Shown here one piece after another: positions 1 to 16,859 of a DNA stretch of 64,000 nucleotides. The DNA is taken from contig CM055073.1 in assembly GCA_029204045.2 (NCBI GenBank), positions 27,123,818 through 27,187,817 on the forward strand. The letters are read 5' to 3'. Within the stretch, counting starts at the first letter, position 1; the number at the start of each line of letters is the position of its first letter. The notes under the pieces are model-generated. The model was not told where the DNA came from. It made no database searches and saw nothing but the letters and a program-made list of their open reading frames with translations. Position numbers and translations under genes: made by a program. This DNA is from Tillandsia leiboldiana. Taxonomy: Eukaryota > Streptophyta > Magnoliopsida > Poales > Bromeliaceae.

Positions 1-4
1 AAAA

Positions 5-226
5 GGAAAATGCTATGTGTACACCCCTTTCGGGGTGTACATCATACACCCCACCCATCTAAGGGTGGGGGTGTCCCTTTCGGGGTGTACATCATACATT
101 TCACCCATCTAAGGGTGGGGGTGTAATGATGGGTCACTCGATGTGACCCGTAAAAAATATCGGCACCATTAAAATGGTGGAGGTGTATAATGTACACCCC
201 TTCGGGGTGTACATTTAGCATTACTC
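5..226. mobile_element. Multi-hairpin Mutator-type MITE, copy 1
   Basis: Terminal inverted repeats of the form GGAAAATGCTATGTGTACACC...GGGTGTACATTTAGCATTACTC. Inside are further hairpins: CACCC/GGGTG arms and a GGGTCACTCGATGTGACCC stem. A 50-bp internal segment is duplicated in tandem here (about 26-75 and 76-125). Same family as the copies at 37,781-39,300, 40,414 and 47,305. The superfamily is assigned from the 9-bp target duplication of the 37,781 copy. Confidence 0.8.
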
Positions 227-788
227 TTAAAAAAAAAGGGAAAAAAAACAAGAAGAAAAAAGAAAGAAAAATACTGTAGAAAACTTATTAACACACAAGT
301 GAAGCAGGGATGAACCTTGCAAAATTTGCACATTTATATATATATATGCTACACAATCACCACTACAAGTATAACATAGGGGACACGATAAATAAAAATA
401 AAAAAGAAAATAATAAAGGAAGGCTATATATCCCTAGCGTAGCTCTGAACATGACCTACTAGCTAATCTTATTGTTATCTCAATAATTGTGATTTTTTTT
501 TTTTTTTTGGGTTTCATATATATACTTAAGAAAGGGGAATATCAAGGGACGTGAATAGAAAAATACTAATCTAGTATATATATATATATATTATTATAGT
601 ATGCGTACATATATCTTATAGCGGGCTAGGGGTCTGTACAAAGGAGATTAATCTAAATACTGATCCAACGGTTGCGATGGATCTATGCCTGCTTTCGCTA
701 TTTGTATCTAATAAACGACGTGCTCTATATAGGTGGTACAAATAATAAATAAAGAAAAAGGTGGGGTTGGGATTGATTTATAAAAATT
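227..788. other. AT-rich DNA downstream of RBOH
   Basis: Region 3' of the RBOH stop codon, with short AT runs and no reading frame or repeat family I recognise. It should contain the RBOH 3' UTR and polyadenylation site, but I cannot place the site with confidence. Confidence 0.6.
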
Positions 789-3415
789 TTAAAAGTTCTC
801 CTTGTGGAATTCGAACTTTGTTGTGGTCCTCCTTGAAAAATCCTGCGCTAGTTGCCTCAGCTCCTTCGTTAGCATCGGTGCCCCACAATAAAATACTCCT
901 GCAATTTAAAAACACAATAATAATATAAGATAATTATTAGTACACTGTATTTGTTATTAGAGAAGTTGTGAAAAGCGACACCTCAGCGTATATAAATAGT
1001 TGTAAAATTTGTATATAAGCAAACATTTTTTTGCAGAAGAATTAAGCTATGAATTTATTAAATTGCTCGGAAATTGGGTAACACCTTAATCGTGTCCTTC
1101 AGTATTTATGAACCACAGTTTAATTAGGTCAATCCCTAAATGAGAAACAGTTCATATCATAGTTGGACCACACCTCATCATTGCACTACTTGTACACCTA
1201 TTATAGTTATAGCACATGCTACTGCTAGGAAATATCAGTCTATATTAATATGAAACATAAAGGAAAAGAAGGTTTACTTGGATAAGATGATATGATATAA
1301 TAATCTTAGGTTTGTGTTAAGCTTTGTGTTGAGATTATTCTGTAACATATTCTCTAAGGCCAATCCTTCCATCATTGGTGAAAAACCACTAGTTAGTTAA
1401 CTGAGAGTCTGGTTTTAATGCCCTATCTGGTCCCTGGCCTAGTTGCTAATTAATCAGGAGCTACATGCATCAAAGTGAGACTTTAACCAACCCAGTGTCG
1501 CATTTAGAGTATTTTTAATTGAAAAGGCAGCGCAAATGAGCATGGGAAATTGAAATAATATTAATTTGGTTGTTTAATCACAGAAAATGACCGGAACCGA
1601 CCATTATTTATTTTTAGTTCCTCTACGAAGTTAGGTCCCCGGTCCCAACAGCGGCGGTGGGCAAATCTATATTAGTTACTGGCCCAACTTGTGCTATATT
1701 TTAAAACTTATTAATTTGGAAGAAATCGTCGTAGACAACAAGTACTGCACTTTATCATCTAGAGTACGAAGCGCATTCTCCTCCATTTATTCCATCTTAA
1801 ATACTTCATTAATCTCGGCTATTCTATTCAATGAGTTCAATCTCTTCTTACTTTGAAAATCAGAGTGTGTTTAATAACGATTTGGGTACTGGAATTCGGG
1901 CGACTGCATCCCTATGTTCTTCATCCTATGATAAAAATTTGATTTCGTTTTCTTTTTGTTTAAACGGGGTAATTTAAAATGCAATGTTATATATATATGA
2001 AAGTAATAAGTAATAATAAGTAAATTAACATGGAATGAGCTAGTTAGTACGTACCGATGCGCTGATCGCGGTGGTTGAGGGCGATGCGCTTGTAGACGTT
2101 GCGCCAGTTGGGGCGGGCGAAGTGCGACTTGACGCGGGTGCCCGAGACGACGTCGACGCCGTGCTTGGCGTGGTTGAGCTGCTGCAGCATGGCAATGAGC
2201 GCCGACCGGGCGTCGCCCTCCTCGTACACGCTGGTGCAGTAGTTGTGCAGCTCGATCACCCCCTTCTTGTCGTTCTCCGCCACCTCGTTCATCACCCCGC
2301 GGAACCACTCGAACGAACCCTGCTCCCGAGTCACCCAATAGAAGTACGCCCGCCGCGTCCTGAACGACGCCGCCGCCCTCCTCCCGCTCTCCAGGTCGCT
2401 ATTATCATTGTTATTGCTGTTATTGCTGTTATCGCCGTGCTGATCATCATCGACGACATTGTTGCTGCTTTGAGATTCGAGCTGCTTGAGGTTGTTTATA
2501 ATGTCCTTCAGTATGGAGATGAAAGGCGTCGCGCCGATCCCGAGACCGACGAGCAGCACGACCTCGTACTGCTTGTAGTCCTGCGCCGGCGCTCCGTACG
2601 GCCCGTCGATCAGCACCCGCGGCATGCTGCACGCACGCACACACACATGCACACGTCCCGCTCGTCAGCATAAATAATTACCATAAAAAGTTACGGTCGA
2701 TAATTATACGTGGTAAAATAGAAAAAAAAAAGAAACAAAAGGCATAAATAATTTTCTCTCAAAGTTATAAATTTTCTATCGTTAAATTTATTTTTATAAT
2801 TAATTTTAATTTTTAAATTATACTATTTTATCATATATTCATTAAATTCAAGAAGCCTATAATTTTTCTAACTACATATTTTTTTCATCTAAGCACTAAA
2901 TATATATATATAAAATAAAATAAAGGAGATAGTTTGACTGTTCCTCATATAAATTCTCTTTTATCTTACTTGACACAGCCATTGATTTAAAACAACATCC
3001 TAATTAAGTAGCAGTTAGCAACAAAAGACCTTATCATATAAAGTCGAGTGGTTTGGATCTATTTTTACCTTTTACGCGATGCCTACTTATATAACTCTGT
3101 TCAATTAATTTCTGAACGGCTCGGCTCGTAGCTTCAGAAAGTATATTTTATACAAATTAATTCTTACAACTATAAATTTGTTAAAATAAATAATTAATTT
3201 AAAATTTAAAATTAAAGTAAAAAAAAAAAAAAAAAATCCTTCGAGGACAAAGGGTAAAAAGGCAAACAGGAGACAGGAGAACCGGTCGCATTATTCAGAA
3301 TAGGCGTTTCGTCGGACATGTGAGAGAGAGAGAGAGAGAGAGAGCATGCACAACATGCCATCAATAAAAGCGCCAAACGCGCTGAGGACTTGGCTCGCAC
3401 GGACACGTCCCTTTC

Positions 3416-3451
<36 letters not shown>

Positions 3452-3648
3452 GACGAATGAACATAAAAGTATGAATACGGATGCTACACACTACAACGAC
3501 CATAGCATGTGCTGGTGGTGGTGCTACTGGTGTGGGGGTTGGGAATTGGAGAGGGGCCAAATTTTCAATCTATAATTCTGACCTCTAAGTTAGACATAGA
3601 AAATATCTTGAATCTGACCCTTTTTTTTTTTTTAATCCAACTATTTAG

Positions 3649-3690
<42 letters not shown>

Positions 3691-3772
3691 TTATTTTTTA
3701 AAAAATCCTTAATTGATTAGATTTAAATTATTCCACTAATGGCGTATCTAAATCTAAATAATTAAAAACTTA

Positions 3773-3825
<53 letters not shown>

Positions 3826-4285
3826 ATTTTGTTTTTACCTAATAAATTTTTATATCTAGTAGTAGGAGGACTTGAAAACTCACCCTGGGTTTGGTCCGTT
3901 TCCATTGCTGTCGTAGTCAGCCCTCAGGAGGCCACTTTTCCCCCCGGTTGGTGGCTGACACACCTAACAATAATCAACACAAGAAGGAGAAAAAAAAAAT
4001 TAAAATCAAGATCAAACTAAACACTCATTCTTTCTCTATATTACTGTGCATTAATTAATACATTAATAATGTCATAAAAAAGATTTTTTTTTTTTTTTTA
4101 CTTACCTCGGAAAATACAGCTTTAAGTTGGCGGGTCCAGTCCCCCAAAGTGCGTATGTGCACGCTCAAATAATCGTCCTGCGGGGCCGATGTTATAGAAA
4201 ATGGGTGCCTGTTCCATTCCACAAACCCAACATAACAACAACAACATCAAAATTATAATCAGAATAAAATTTTAAATTATTGTTA

Positions 4286-4320
<35 letters not shown>

Positions 4321-6770
4321 GTACCATTGGAAGGGGGAAACCGCCGCGCAATTGACGAAGATGTATTGTCCACTCCGGTATCTGAAGCCCTGAGGTTTCG
4401 ACACGTGGAGAGCCAGCACGTTCCCCGGATACACTGCCACCTTCATTATCTTAACGGGTCGGACGCTCGACCTCAGCGCCCGCGTCAGCCGTTCGCACCC
4501 GTACAGAATCATCGGGACCGCCAGATACATCCATGTCTATAAATAAATAGTACGATTAATTCATTTTAATCAACTTTTTTTTAAAAAAAAAAAAATTCAT
4601 CAAATTTGATCAAATTTAATATAATTTGTTTTAGGAGGATTAGTTTACCGATTTTTTGTACCACTCGTGAGTGAGGTAGAGGAAGGTGCCGTGGATGATG
4701 AGGAGGACGTAGACAATGACGAAGAGGTGGTGGGAGTACCAGAAGGCGTTGAATCCGGTGAGGCGTTTCAAGGGCTTGGGGAGGTTGAGGCGGCCGCGGC
4801 GGAACCAGGGCGTGGCCAGTACGAACGCGATGGTCATCAACACCACCATCACCAGCCCCGTCCACCCCTCCGTGCCCTTCACGAACCACCAGTAGTTGTT
4901 CGGCCGCGTCTCCCCGAAGTAGGGCTCCATTGGCACGTACGCCTGGTCGCTCGCGTGCAGCAGCCGCGGGAAGTCGCACGTCAGGTGCGTTATCGCGTGC
5001 AATCCGATCCCCACCGCGATCCCCACCGCAATTACCTATTGTTACCGATACAACAACATCGATCATTCTATAAAATACTGCTTGAATAGAGCTATCTAAT
5101 TAAATCTTAAATATTAATAATGCCTTCAGAGTTATTTGACTAAGACTATTGAGACTACTAAAAGGCTGAGTCTGAGTCTAAATGACAGAGCTAGCGAGAC
5201 GAGTATCATATCATCGAATAATTTTGGACGCTTCCAATAGTTTCACATCGGATATGGATAAAATTGTAATTGAGTTTATATGAGATATGGACACTAGTAA
5301 TAATAACTGAATTTAAGCATTTTGGATTGTGGTTTGGGCCTAACAAATTGTTATTGCTAGTCGGCCGGATCGTTACAGTGGAATTAAATCTATAATAACA
5401 ATACAAACAGTATGTGCATATTTTGAACCGCAATTGACCATTTCTAAATGAGAAACTGAAGAGAAGAAGAAGAAGAAGAATATGTGAAATCTAAAAATAT
5501 GTTGGTTATAATTGATTGGCATTATTATTTGAGATAGTTTATATACCTTGTGGAAATTGAGGTTGTCGTCGAAAGGAACGGCGTAGCCGAGTTTGGACTT
5601 GTTGCGGATCCAGGTGATGGTGTTGCGGCAGACGGGGAGGAGAATGAGTGCCATGTTGAACTTGAGGGTCTCGGCGGCGCCCTTGGCGGTGCAGACGCAG
5701 TAGCCCATGACGTCGTAGACGGCGCGGTGGCGGTACTGGATGAACTTCCAGGTGAAGAGGCCCGCGCAGATGCCGAGCCAGAGGGCCATGACCCAGACCC
5801 GCTTCCAGTTGTCCTCCAGGAAGTACTTGGCCTTCTGCCACCACCGCCGCAGCGGGTTCGGCTCCTGCGTCGGCCGCAGGTTCTGGCTCAGCATCTGGCT
5901 CAGGTTCCGGCTGTTCGTCGTGCCGCCCCGCACCGACTGGCTCGGCGCTTGCAGCAGGAGCATCTCCAGATTGTATATCTGAATCAATCAATTATTCAAA
6001 CCAAAATCACGATAATATTCTTATTATTATTATCATAATTAATTGTTCAATTAAATTCACCTCAATGTACCCCAGATTATTGGGATCTAGTTCTTCCATG
6101 ATGAGTCGGGAGTATTCTTCTGCTTGATCCTGAATCTTAGACAATTTGTTCGCGGACGCGCTCAGAGAGATGATCTATATATATTCAATTAATCGCCATT
6201 AACCAGTTAATTAAATTTGCACGATTAAAACCTCAAGCTTATAATTATAATAAATTTTTACATTAATAATAATAATAATAATAACAATACAAAAAAAAGA
6301 AAGAAAGAAAAAAAAAAGAGAATAAATCTTCTGCACGACTTTTAAAGCAACACGAGGTGAATTTACCTCTTTGACCTCCTGTTCCGTTATCCTCCCATCA
6401 GCGTTCTTGTCCACCCTGTAATTTTCCATGCAATAATTAATAAACAATTAATTAATTAATTAATTAATTAATTAATTAATTATCGCTAAAAGTAACCGCG
6501 GGAACTAGAGAAACACTATTAATTAAGCTAAATTAAATTTAAATCAGATTAGATTAGATTAGATTACATGTCGAAAAATGTCTGGAGCCGAGAGTCGAAG
6601 CTTTGGTCGGAGATCTGGTCCCAGAACTCTCGCAGCTCCGCTTTAGTGATCGAGTCGCCGGTTATGTTCCTCCGCCGCGCCAGCGCGTCGAAGAGCTCCC
6701 CCGCGAACTCCTTCGACTCCTTCATCCCTATCATCATTATTATAAATTTTCATTTACTCCATCATAATAT

Positions 6771-6801
<31 letters not shown>

Positions 6802-6900
6802 TCGTCGTCTATTTATTCGAAACATTAAGTATCAAATTATTTATTTTTATTTATTTTTATTTTATCATTTATACTAGAAACAGTCAAAATAGTATCATTA

Positions 6901-6939
<39 letters not shown>

Positions 6940-7617
6940 GAGTAGAGTACCGATGCATTGGCCGAAGCGGGAGCGGTGGAGGACGCCGTCGGCGGCGAGG
7001 TCGTCGAAGCGGTGCTCGACGGCGGGCCAACCGGCGGCGCCGTCGGTTTTGGAGATGAATTTGAGGCTCTTGAGGGCGTGCGCGGCGGCGGATTTGGATC
7101 GGTCGATGGCGGGGCCGGCGCCGCGCTGCTTGGAGAGGGAGGCGAGGCGGCGGAGCTCCTGCGAGACGTGGCGGATCCGAGACGACGCGCTCCGGATCAC
7201 CGACGCGCCGAGCGACGCCGAGCGCTTCTCCAGGGCCCGCGCCAGCAGCGTCACCTCCGGATCATCCGCGCCCGAGCCCCCGCCCGCCGCCGCCGAGGCA
7301 GCGGCGGCGGCGGCCACGGCCGAGGACGAGGGTTTCACGCTGTGCACCGCCACCGAGTCGTCGCGCACGTCGAGGGTGATCTCGACGTACGCCTCGTCGT
7401 CGTCGTCGTCGTCCCCGGCCCCGGCCGCGGAGGACGAGGGGGACGAGACGCTGAAGCGCGCGCTCTTGCGGCTGCTGCTCCCGCTCCCGCCGCGCTTGCT
7501 GAGGGGGCCGCTGAAGGGGATGCGGTGGTCGCCGCCGACGCCGACGATCTCCTCCTCCGCACCGCCTCCGCCGCCGACGCCGACGATTCGCCCGTCGTCG
7601 GTGCCCATCCTCTGCAT
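789..7617 (-). CDS. RBOH: Respiratory burst NADPH oxidase (RBOH), complete, 11 exons, 961 aa
   Basis: Plasma-membrane flavocytochrome that moves electrons from cytosolic NADPH through FAD and two hemes to apoplastic O2, giving superoxide. Exons, in coding order: 7617-6951, 6727-6568, 6415-6367, 6174-6061, 5978-5547, 5035-4649, 4536-4325, 4208-4106, 3963-3884, 2626-2055, 898-789. All introns are GT-AG, phases agree, and the sum is 2,886 bp. Seen in the translation: Gly/Ser/Ala/Asp-rich N-terminus; RSASSRIRHVSQEL segment; EF-hand 1 loop DKNADGRITEQE (278-289); degenerate EF-hand 2 loop DPNNLGYIEIYN (322-333); first membrane helix about 391-411; heme histidines expected at H473/H487 and H576/H589 (14 and 13 apart, as in gp91phox); FAD motif HPFSIT (675-680); NADPH loop GLGIGATP (762-769); C-terminal FYCGAP. 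An Asn/Asp-rich loop (about 786-815) interrupts the NADPH lobe. I chose the ATG at 7617; a TTG 12 bp upstream is in frame but is not a normal start. The exact RBOH subgroup is not settled. Confidence 0.96.
899..2054 (-). other. Last intron of RBOH (1.16 kb)
   Basis: The longest intron of the gene, AT-rich, between the NADPH-domain exon and the terminal exon that encodes the FYCGAP tail. Donor GTACGTACT and acceptor TTGCAG (minus strand). I see no repeat of the families found elsewhere in the window and no nested gene. Confidence 0.85.
3774..3822. repeat. (AT)n microsatellite in RBOH intron 9
   Basis: About 48 bp of alternating AT between the exons at 3884-3963 and 2055-2626. A shorter tract (3419-3447), an (AG)n tract (3321-3344) and a (TTA)n tract (3652-3690) lie in the same intron. 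Confidence 0.95.
5161..5376 (+). mobile_element. Degraded TRIM (family A) 3' part inside an RBOH intron
   Basis: Lies in the intron between RBOH exons 5 and 6, antisense to the gene. It contains the end of a TRIM internal region (GACAGAGCTAGCGAGACGAG, 5186-5205) followed by a decayed copy of the LTR found complete at 17961-18114, ending CGTTACA. No 5' LTR or primer site remains. About 20-25% of bases differ from the fresh copies, so this is an old insertion tolerated in the intron. Confidence 0.75.
6899..6939. repeat. (ATT)n microsatellite in RBOH intron 1
   Basis: About 13 ATT units just inside the donor side of intron 1, adjacent to exon 1. Confidence 0.95.
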
Positions 7618-7786
7618 CGATCCCTCCAAGGACCTCGATCGATCGATCGATCAATCGCCTAATCGGCTCTAGCGTTTGGAAACGGAAACCGATGCGGGTA
7701 GGAGGGAAAAGAGAGAGAATGGAGGGATTTGGGGATCCGCGCGTTAGGGTTTTTGGGGATCGAGAGGTACTGGAAATGGCGAAGAT

Positions 7787-7827
<41 letters not shown>

Positions 7828-7930
7828 ATTGAGTTTGGGTATAATGAATGAATGAATGAATGATGAGTGGGTGAGGCCTAGGGAGGTAACACACACACAT
7901 AAATATATATTTATATATATATAGGGAGGA
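7618..7930 (-). promoter_or_regulatory. Candidate 5' leader and core promoter of the RBOH gene
   Basis: On the minus strand the start codon is preceded by a leader with a (GA)17 tract (7793-7826 as CT on the plus strand). Further upstream a TATATAAATA-like stretch lies at about 7900-7925. GA/CT-rich leaders are common in plant genes. The transcription start is inferred, not seen, and the AT tract could be ordinary microsatellite. Confidence 0.35.
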
Positions 7931-8849
7931 AAGTAGCTAATACTACTGTATACTAATACGGCATTACTGTTCTTACACCGCGTGGAAACCCCCTTCTTCT
8001 CCCTGGACCTGGTGCATCAATATCTCTGTGCACTACCAAAATGTTTCAACTCGAGATCTTAAATATCAACCACTGAGCTTTTTACCTTCAGCGTTAGGCA
8101 CGCGGTTGGTCACCGCCAAAATAATTTATGTATAAATTATTAATATACGGACAAAATTTAAGTGATTATAAGTTAAGAGCAGCATGTGCATTAGGTGATC
8201 AAATGAGACTTATAAAATTTTTTATATAAAAATTAAAATTTTATTTTAAAAATTAATTAGAATGCCAAATATGAATCCGTTTTATGAATAAATATTTAAA
8301 ATTTACTTATAAAATTTACTCTTTTACTTCAAGTACTTTAAATAAATAAAACAAATATACTAAATAAGACATTTAAGTGTTTAAACAATCAAATCTAGCT
8401 CAATATTTTTCATTTAATTACATAATAAAGTTATCAAAATAACACTATCAAACGGCACTTAAAAGTTAAAACAAAACTATTATTACGCACCCGGTGCGGG
8501 GAGTAGTTTTTATGTTTTTTTTTTTTTTTTTTTTGTACGAAATGTGTAGGAAAGTGGCGGGGGTTGGTGTTACAAGTCAAAACGCAGAGTTTTCTTAATA
8601 GCCAATAAATGCTTCTCTCCTCTACTCTCTACTTATTCTCTCTCTCACAGTTACAACATAACTATCACATTTTTATGAAAAAAAAAAAAAAAGAGAAAAA
8701 AAAAAATTAATAATTAAAAAAAATTAGCTGTAGAATATTGACCGGAGAAGTGTCGAGAAAGCGTCGTGTCTCATTTTGGCGCCCTCCTCGGGATGAAAAA
8801 GATCGGCTGGTTCGGGATTCTCGCGGATCGAGTCCAAGATGGTCGTTGG
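7931..8849. other. Intergenic DNA upstream of RBOH
   Basis: AT-rich DNA with a poly-T run at 8518-8535 and a more GC-rich patch at 8740-8930. I recognise no gene or repeat family in 7,931-8,849. Confidence 0.5.
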
Positions 8850-9099
8850 CGGCGCTCCGGTGCGAGCCAGCTGTGAGCAGGGAATTCGGGCTCAGCCGAG
8901 CAAACTTTTCATTGAGGTCCGATTTTGTTCGGGTATAAATTTAAGAGATATAAATTTTTTTATATCTAAAATAATTTACTATTTCGGAATAATCAAAGTA
9001 TAAAAGTTAAATTACGTTTGGTTCAAAAGTTGGCCGCACTCCGGTGCGAGCCAGCTGTCTGCCGGGGATTCGGGCTCAGCCGAACCAACTTTTCATTGA

Positions 9100-11959
<2,860 letters not shown>

Positions 11960-11961
<2 letters not shown>

Positions 11962-12911
11962 TAAATTTTAATTATTATAAATTAATTAAAATGACAATTC
12001 AATTGTTAATAAATTATATCTTACCTAAATAAAATAATTTTTTATATTTTATAGTATATTTTAGTAAATAATAATTAGTAAACAAAATTAATAAATATAA
12101 TTAGTAAACAAAATATAAAATAATTTTTTATATTTTATAGTATATTTTATTAAATAAAATTAGTAAACATAATTAGTAAATAGTATATTTTAGTAAATAT
12201 AATCTCAGATAGGAAGGTAAGTTAAAGTAAAGAAAAAAAAAAATTTCATTCATTGACTCTAGGTATAAACTTTATTCGGGGGAGGTAGAATAGAAATTAA
12301 CGGGTTAACTTAGAATAACCCGTTAAGCTAGAAATATTTTAAACCTTTATCCCTATATATTTTTTTCTCCTGTTTGGCAAGAATTGGGAGATAAAGAGGG
12401 TTATTCCCCCTTTATCCCCCAACCAAATAGAGCATAAGAGAATAGTTGTATTTTAAATTAATTTTAACTTTAAATACTATTAATTTTCTTAATTTGTAGA
12501 TCTATCTATTATTCAAAATATTAGAATCATTTTAAATTTTGATGTTTTTGTTAGATTTAAACACACTCATAAATACTAGATGATATGACATTCGTCTTAC
12601 TAATATTAGCCAACTATATAAAGAGTCTTACTCTACCCACAACGGTTAAAGAACTCACGCTCTACCTGCTGTATGATTTTGATTCAGCCGAAACACATTT
12701 TACACTTTCGATTTATGATCGACTTTAATACTAACTATGACACTCTATTTCTCCAAAAATTCACTTATTATAGAATTATTCTGACTCTAGCACGCTTAAT
12801 TAAATCTCTTAACTCAAGAGGTTAAGAGGTTTAGTCATATTATATACCTTATATGTAGAACTATTTTAAACTCTAGATGTGTTACACATTTTCTAAATAC
12901 ACCTTATCACA

Positions 12912-12948
<37 letters not shown>

Positions 12949-14353
12949 AGTAGAGCTTATATATTTACAAAAGCACAAACTCATTCATACTTGTAATTTT
13001 TTATCATATAATTTGTATTGGGGTCCGTGTTATTATAAAGACATTTAAAAGGAGAGAAAGAAAGTACAATTGTACAAATTTCAATACAAATTTTATAATA
13101 AACAATCGTTCAAGTATGGATGAACTTGTACTTATATATATATACTAGTGTAGGGATCCGCGCAATGCAGCGGACATATATTATTATAGCTAAATTTATA
13201 CTAAATTTATTACAACAATATAAATAAATTATTCAAAAATCTCGATATAGATCAATTCAATATCAAATTACGGAATGAAATTATGCTACGACAAATTTAT
13301 GGCACTCATCAGGATCTCGCCCTTTAGCAATAATAGAATTATGTGTTGAATTACGATTTACCGGAAAATTAGAGAAATGCATCAGCAGACAAAAGATAAA
13401 TCGTTGTAATAAATCGCCAACGATTTCGATAAAAAAATAAAATAAAATTCATAAAAAATTAAAATACGTACATAGTAAGTAATAAAATAAAGTATTAGAT
13501 AAAAAAGTTGCATTAGGGTTTACAGCAACATCAAATAAAAAAAATCTGATATAGATTCCTCAGGCAAAAAATAAAAATAAAATTGCATGATGTTTATGTA
13601 AAGGATCGCTCACAAAGAATCAAAAGAAAGGGGCGGTGATTTTTATCTCTCGAGGTGACGACGCATTTGAAGACAACGGCAGCACGCTCCCACGTTCTAT
13701 GGCGGGGCAATGTCAACAACAGGGCGCGAAAAACTCCACCAAGATCATCCCAGCAGAGTCCAAAACCAACCACTAAAACTCTTGATTCAACCACTGCTAC
13801 CACTGCGCATGCTACCACCGTCACATCGATCTCCATAATCATTGCCTACGTTCCTGGCTCCTCCATCACCGTCTTGGTTTCCACCGCCATCACGTTCACC
13901 GCCTCCACCACCGCTACGACCACGCCGTCAAAACATCTTGTACGGGGTCTATAAAAACTTCACAAAGAAAAAGAGGAGGTAGGGTTGTAGAGAGTTGGGG
14001 GAAGCGGATGGCATATAAGAAGAAAATGTAAATTAACACCATGCTTAATTAATTTATTAAATGACAATTATGATTTCTTGAAACATCAAACGTCACCACC
14101 ACCACAATAATTTAATAATGTATGTGGTGGAGATTATTATTAAATTAATTAATGCATGCAACAATAATTTAATAATGTATGTGGTGGAGATTATTATTAA
14201 ATTAGAGGTGAAGGGACGGATATTAGAGAAGAAGAGAAGACAGGAGGTGAGAGATTGAGAGAGAGAGAGTAGATAATTATTGTGAAAAAAAAAAATTAAA
14301 AATATTCTAAACTATGGAGAATGCGCCACGTCACCTTAAAAATATGAGAATTC
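11960..14353. repeat. 2.4-kb direct tandem duplication, copy B
   Basis: Near-identical to 9,431-11,878. The internal (AT)n tract is only about 33 bp here (12,914-12,946) against about 87 bp in copy A. Example differences: CTTACCTAAAT for CTTACATAAAT, and GCTACCACCGTC for GCTACGACCGTC. The copies are separated by (AT)n at 11,879-11,959. Confidence 0.95.
13145..14350 (-). mobile_element. Probable nonautonomous Helitron (copy B)
   Basis: Same structure as the copy at 10,672, with its CTAG at 13145-13148. It was most likely copied as part of the 2.4-kb duplication and not transposed separately, because the flanks are duplicated with it. Confidence 0.45.
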
Positions 14354-14365
14354 ATAATATGGTAT

Positions 14366-14508
<143 letters not shown>

Positions 14509-14510
14509 GG

Positions 14511-15930
<1,420 letters not shown>

Positions 15931-15935
15931 TGGTA

Positions 15936-16322
15936 TATAACGATCCAGCCCACTAGTAATAATAACTCGTTGGGCCCACACTACAGCCCAAAATGCTTAA
16001 GCTACTAGCGTTCATGTCTCTTATAAAGAGATATCCACCGTCACAGACTCCCCACAGCCCAAGATCACCAGGCGATGTAAGACTTGTCTCGCTAGCCCTG
16101 TCATCTAGACTCAGGCTTAGCCGAGACTCGTCTCACACTTCCGGCTGGTTATTGGCTCTGATACCAAATATAACGATCCAACCCACTAGCAATAATAACT
16201 CGTTGGGCCCACACCACAGCCCAAAATACTTAAGCTCAGTTATTATTACTAATATCCATATCTCTTATAAACCCAATCATAATTTCATCCACATCCGATG
16301 TGGGACTATTGGGGGCGTCTCA
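15936..16322 (-). mobile_element. TRIM retroelement (family A) with both LTRs, one internally deleted
   Basis: A small LTR element without coding capacity, antisense to the plus strand. LTRs begin and end TATAACGATCC...CGTCACA or CGTCTCA in plus orientation. The plus-left LTR is shortened to about 100 bp. The primer site, complementary to the 3' end of tRNA-Met, reads GGCTCTGATACCA on the plus strand (16,153-16,165). A 5-bp target duplication TGGTA flanks it exactly (15,931-15,935 and 16,323-16,327). Confidence 0.9.
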
Positions 16323-16859
16323 TGGTATGACCCTGAGTGCACATCTTATGTCCGATCCTAACACACTCCTAATTGTGTTTATTTATTTATTTATTAACCA
16401 AAATACATATCATAAATTATATAGTGTTGGATTATTGGCGCTTATAGTTATTAATCTTAAAAATTCGAATAATTAGAAATACGCATGCGACCAATCCACT
16501 TAAAAAAATATATATATAAAATTTACGAGCCTCGATTATGACTCGACATAATCGATCTCATACCTCTTCGAATATGACTTAATTTAATCTGGCTTCACGT
16601 CATTTCGAACATTATTTTCGACCTCAATATTGGTTCAGTATTTTTAGAGTTAACAATATAAAATTAAGTTTACAAAAAATATAAAAAATAGAGTAATACT
16701 ATTTGTATACCAAATTAAACTTAAGATTAAATCTCATAACCCTGCATGGAAAGGCCAATATTTCACATTTGTCCAATATTTAGTTTAATATTAAAAATTA
16801 TTTGATATTTTGAAATTTAGCACATAAGATATATATGCATATAGTTTTTAGATGTATCT
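16323..16859. other. Unassigned AT-rich DNA
   Basis: Between the TRIM and the rearranged LTR fragment. I recognise no gene or repeat here apart from the 5-bp target duplication at its left edge. Confidence 0.5.

Noticed and set aside
7618..7629. In-frame extension of RBOH by four codons upstream of the ATG at 7617
   Set aside because: The extension starts at TTG, not ATG. Plant nuclear genes rarely use TTG, and the ATG at 7617 is the first normal start in frame.
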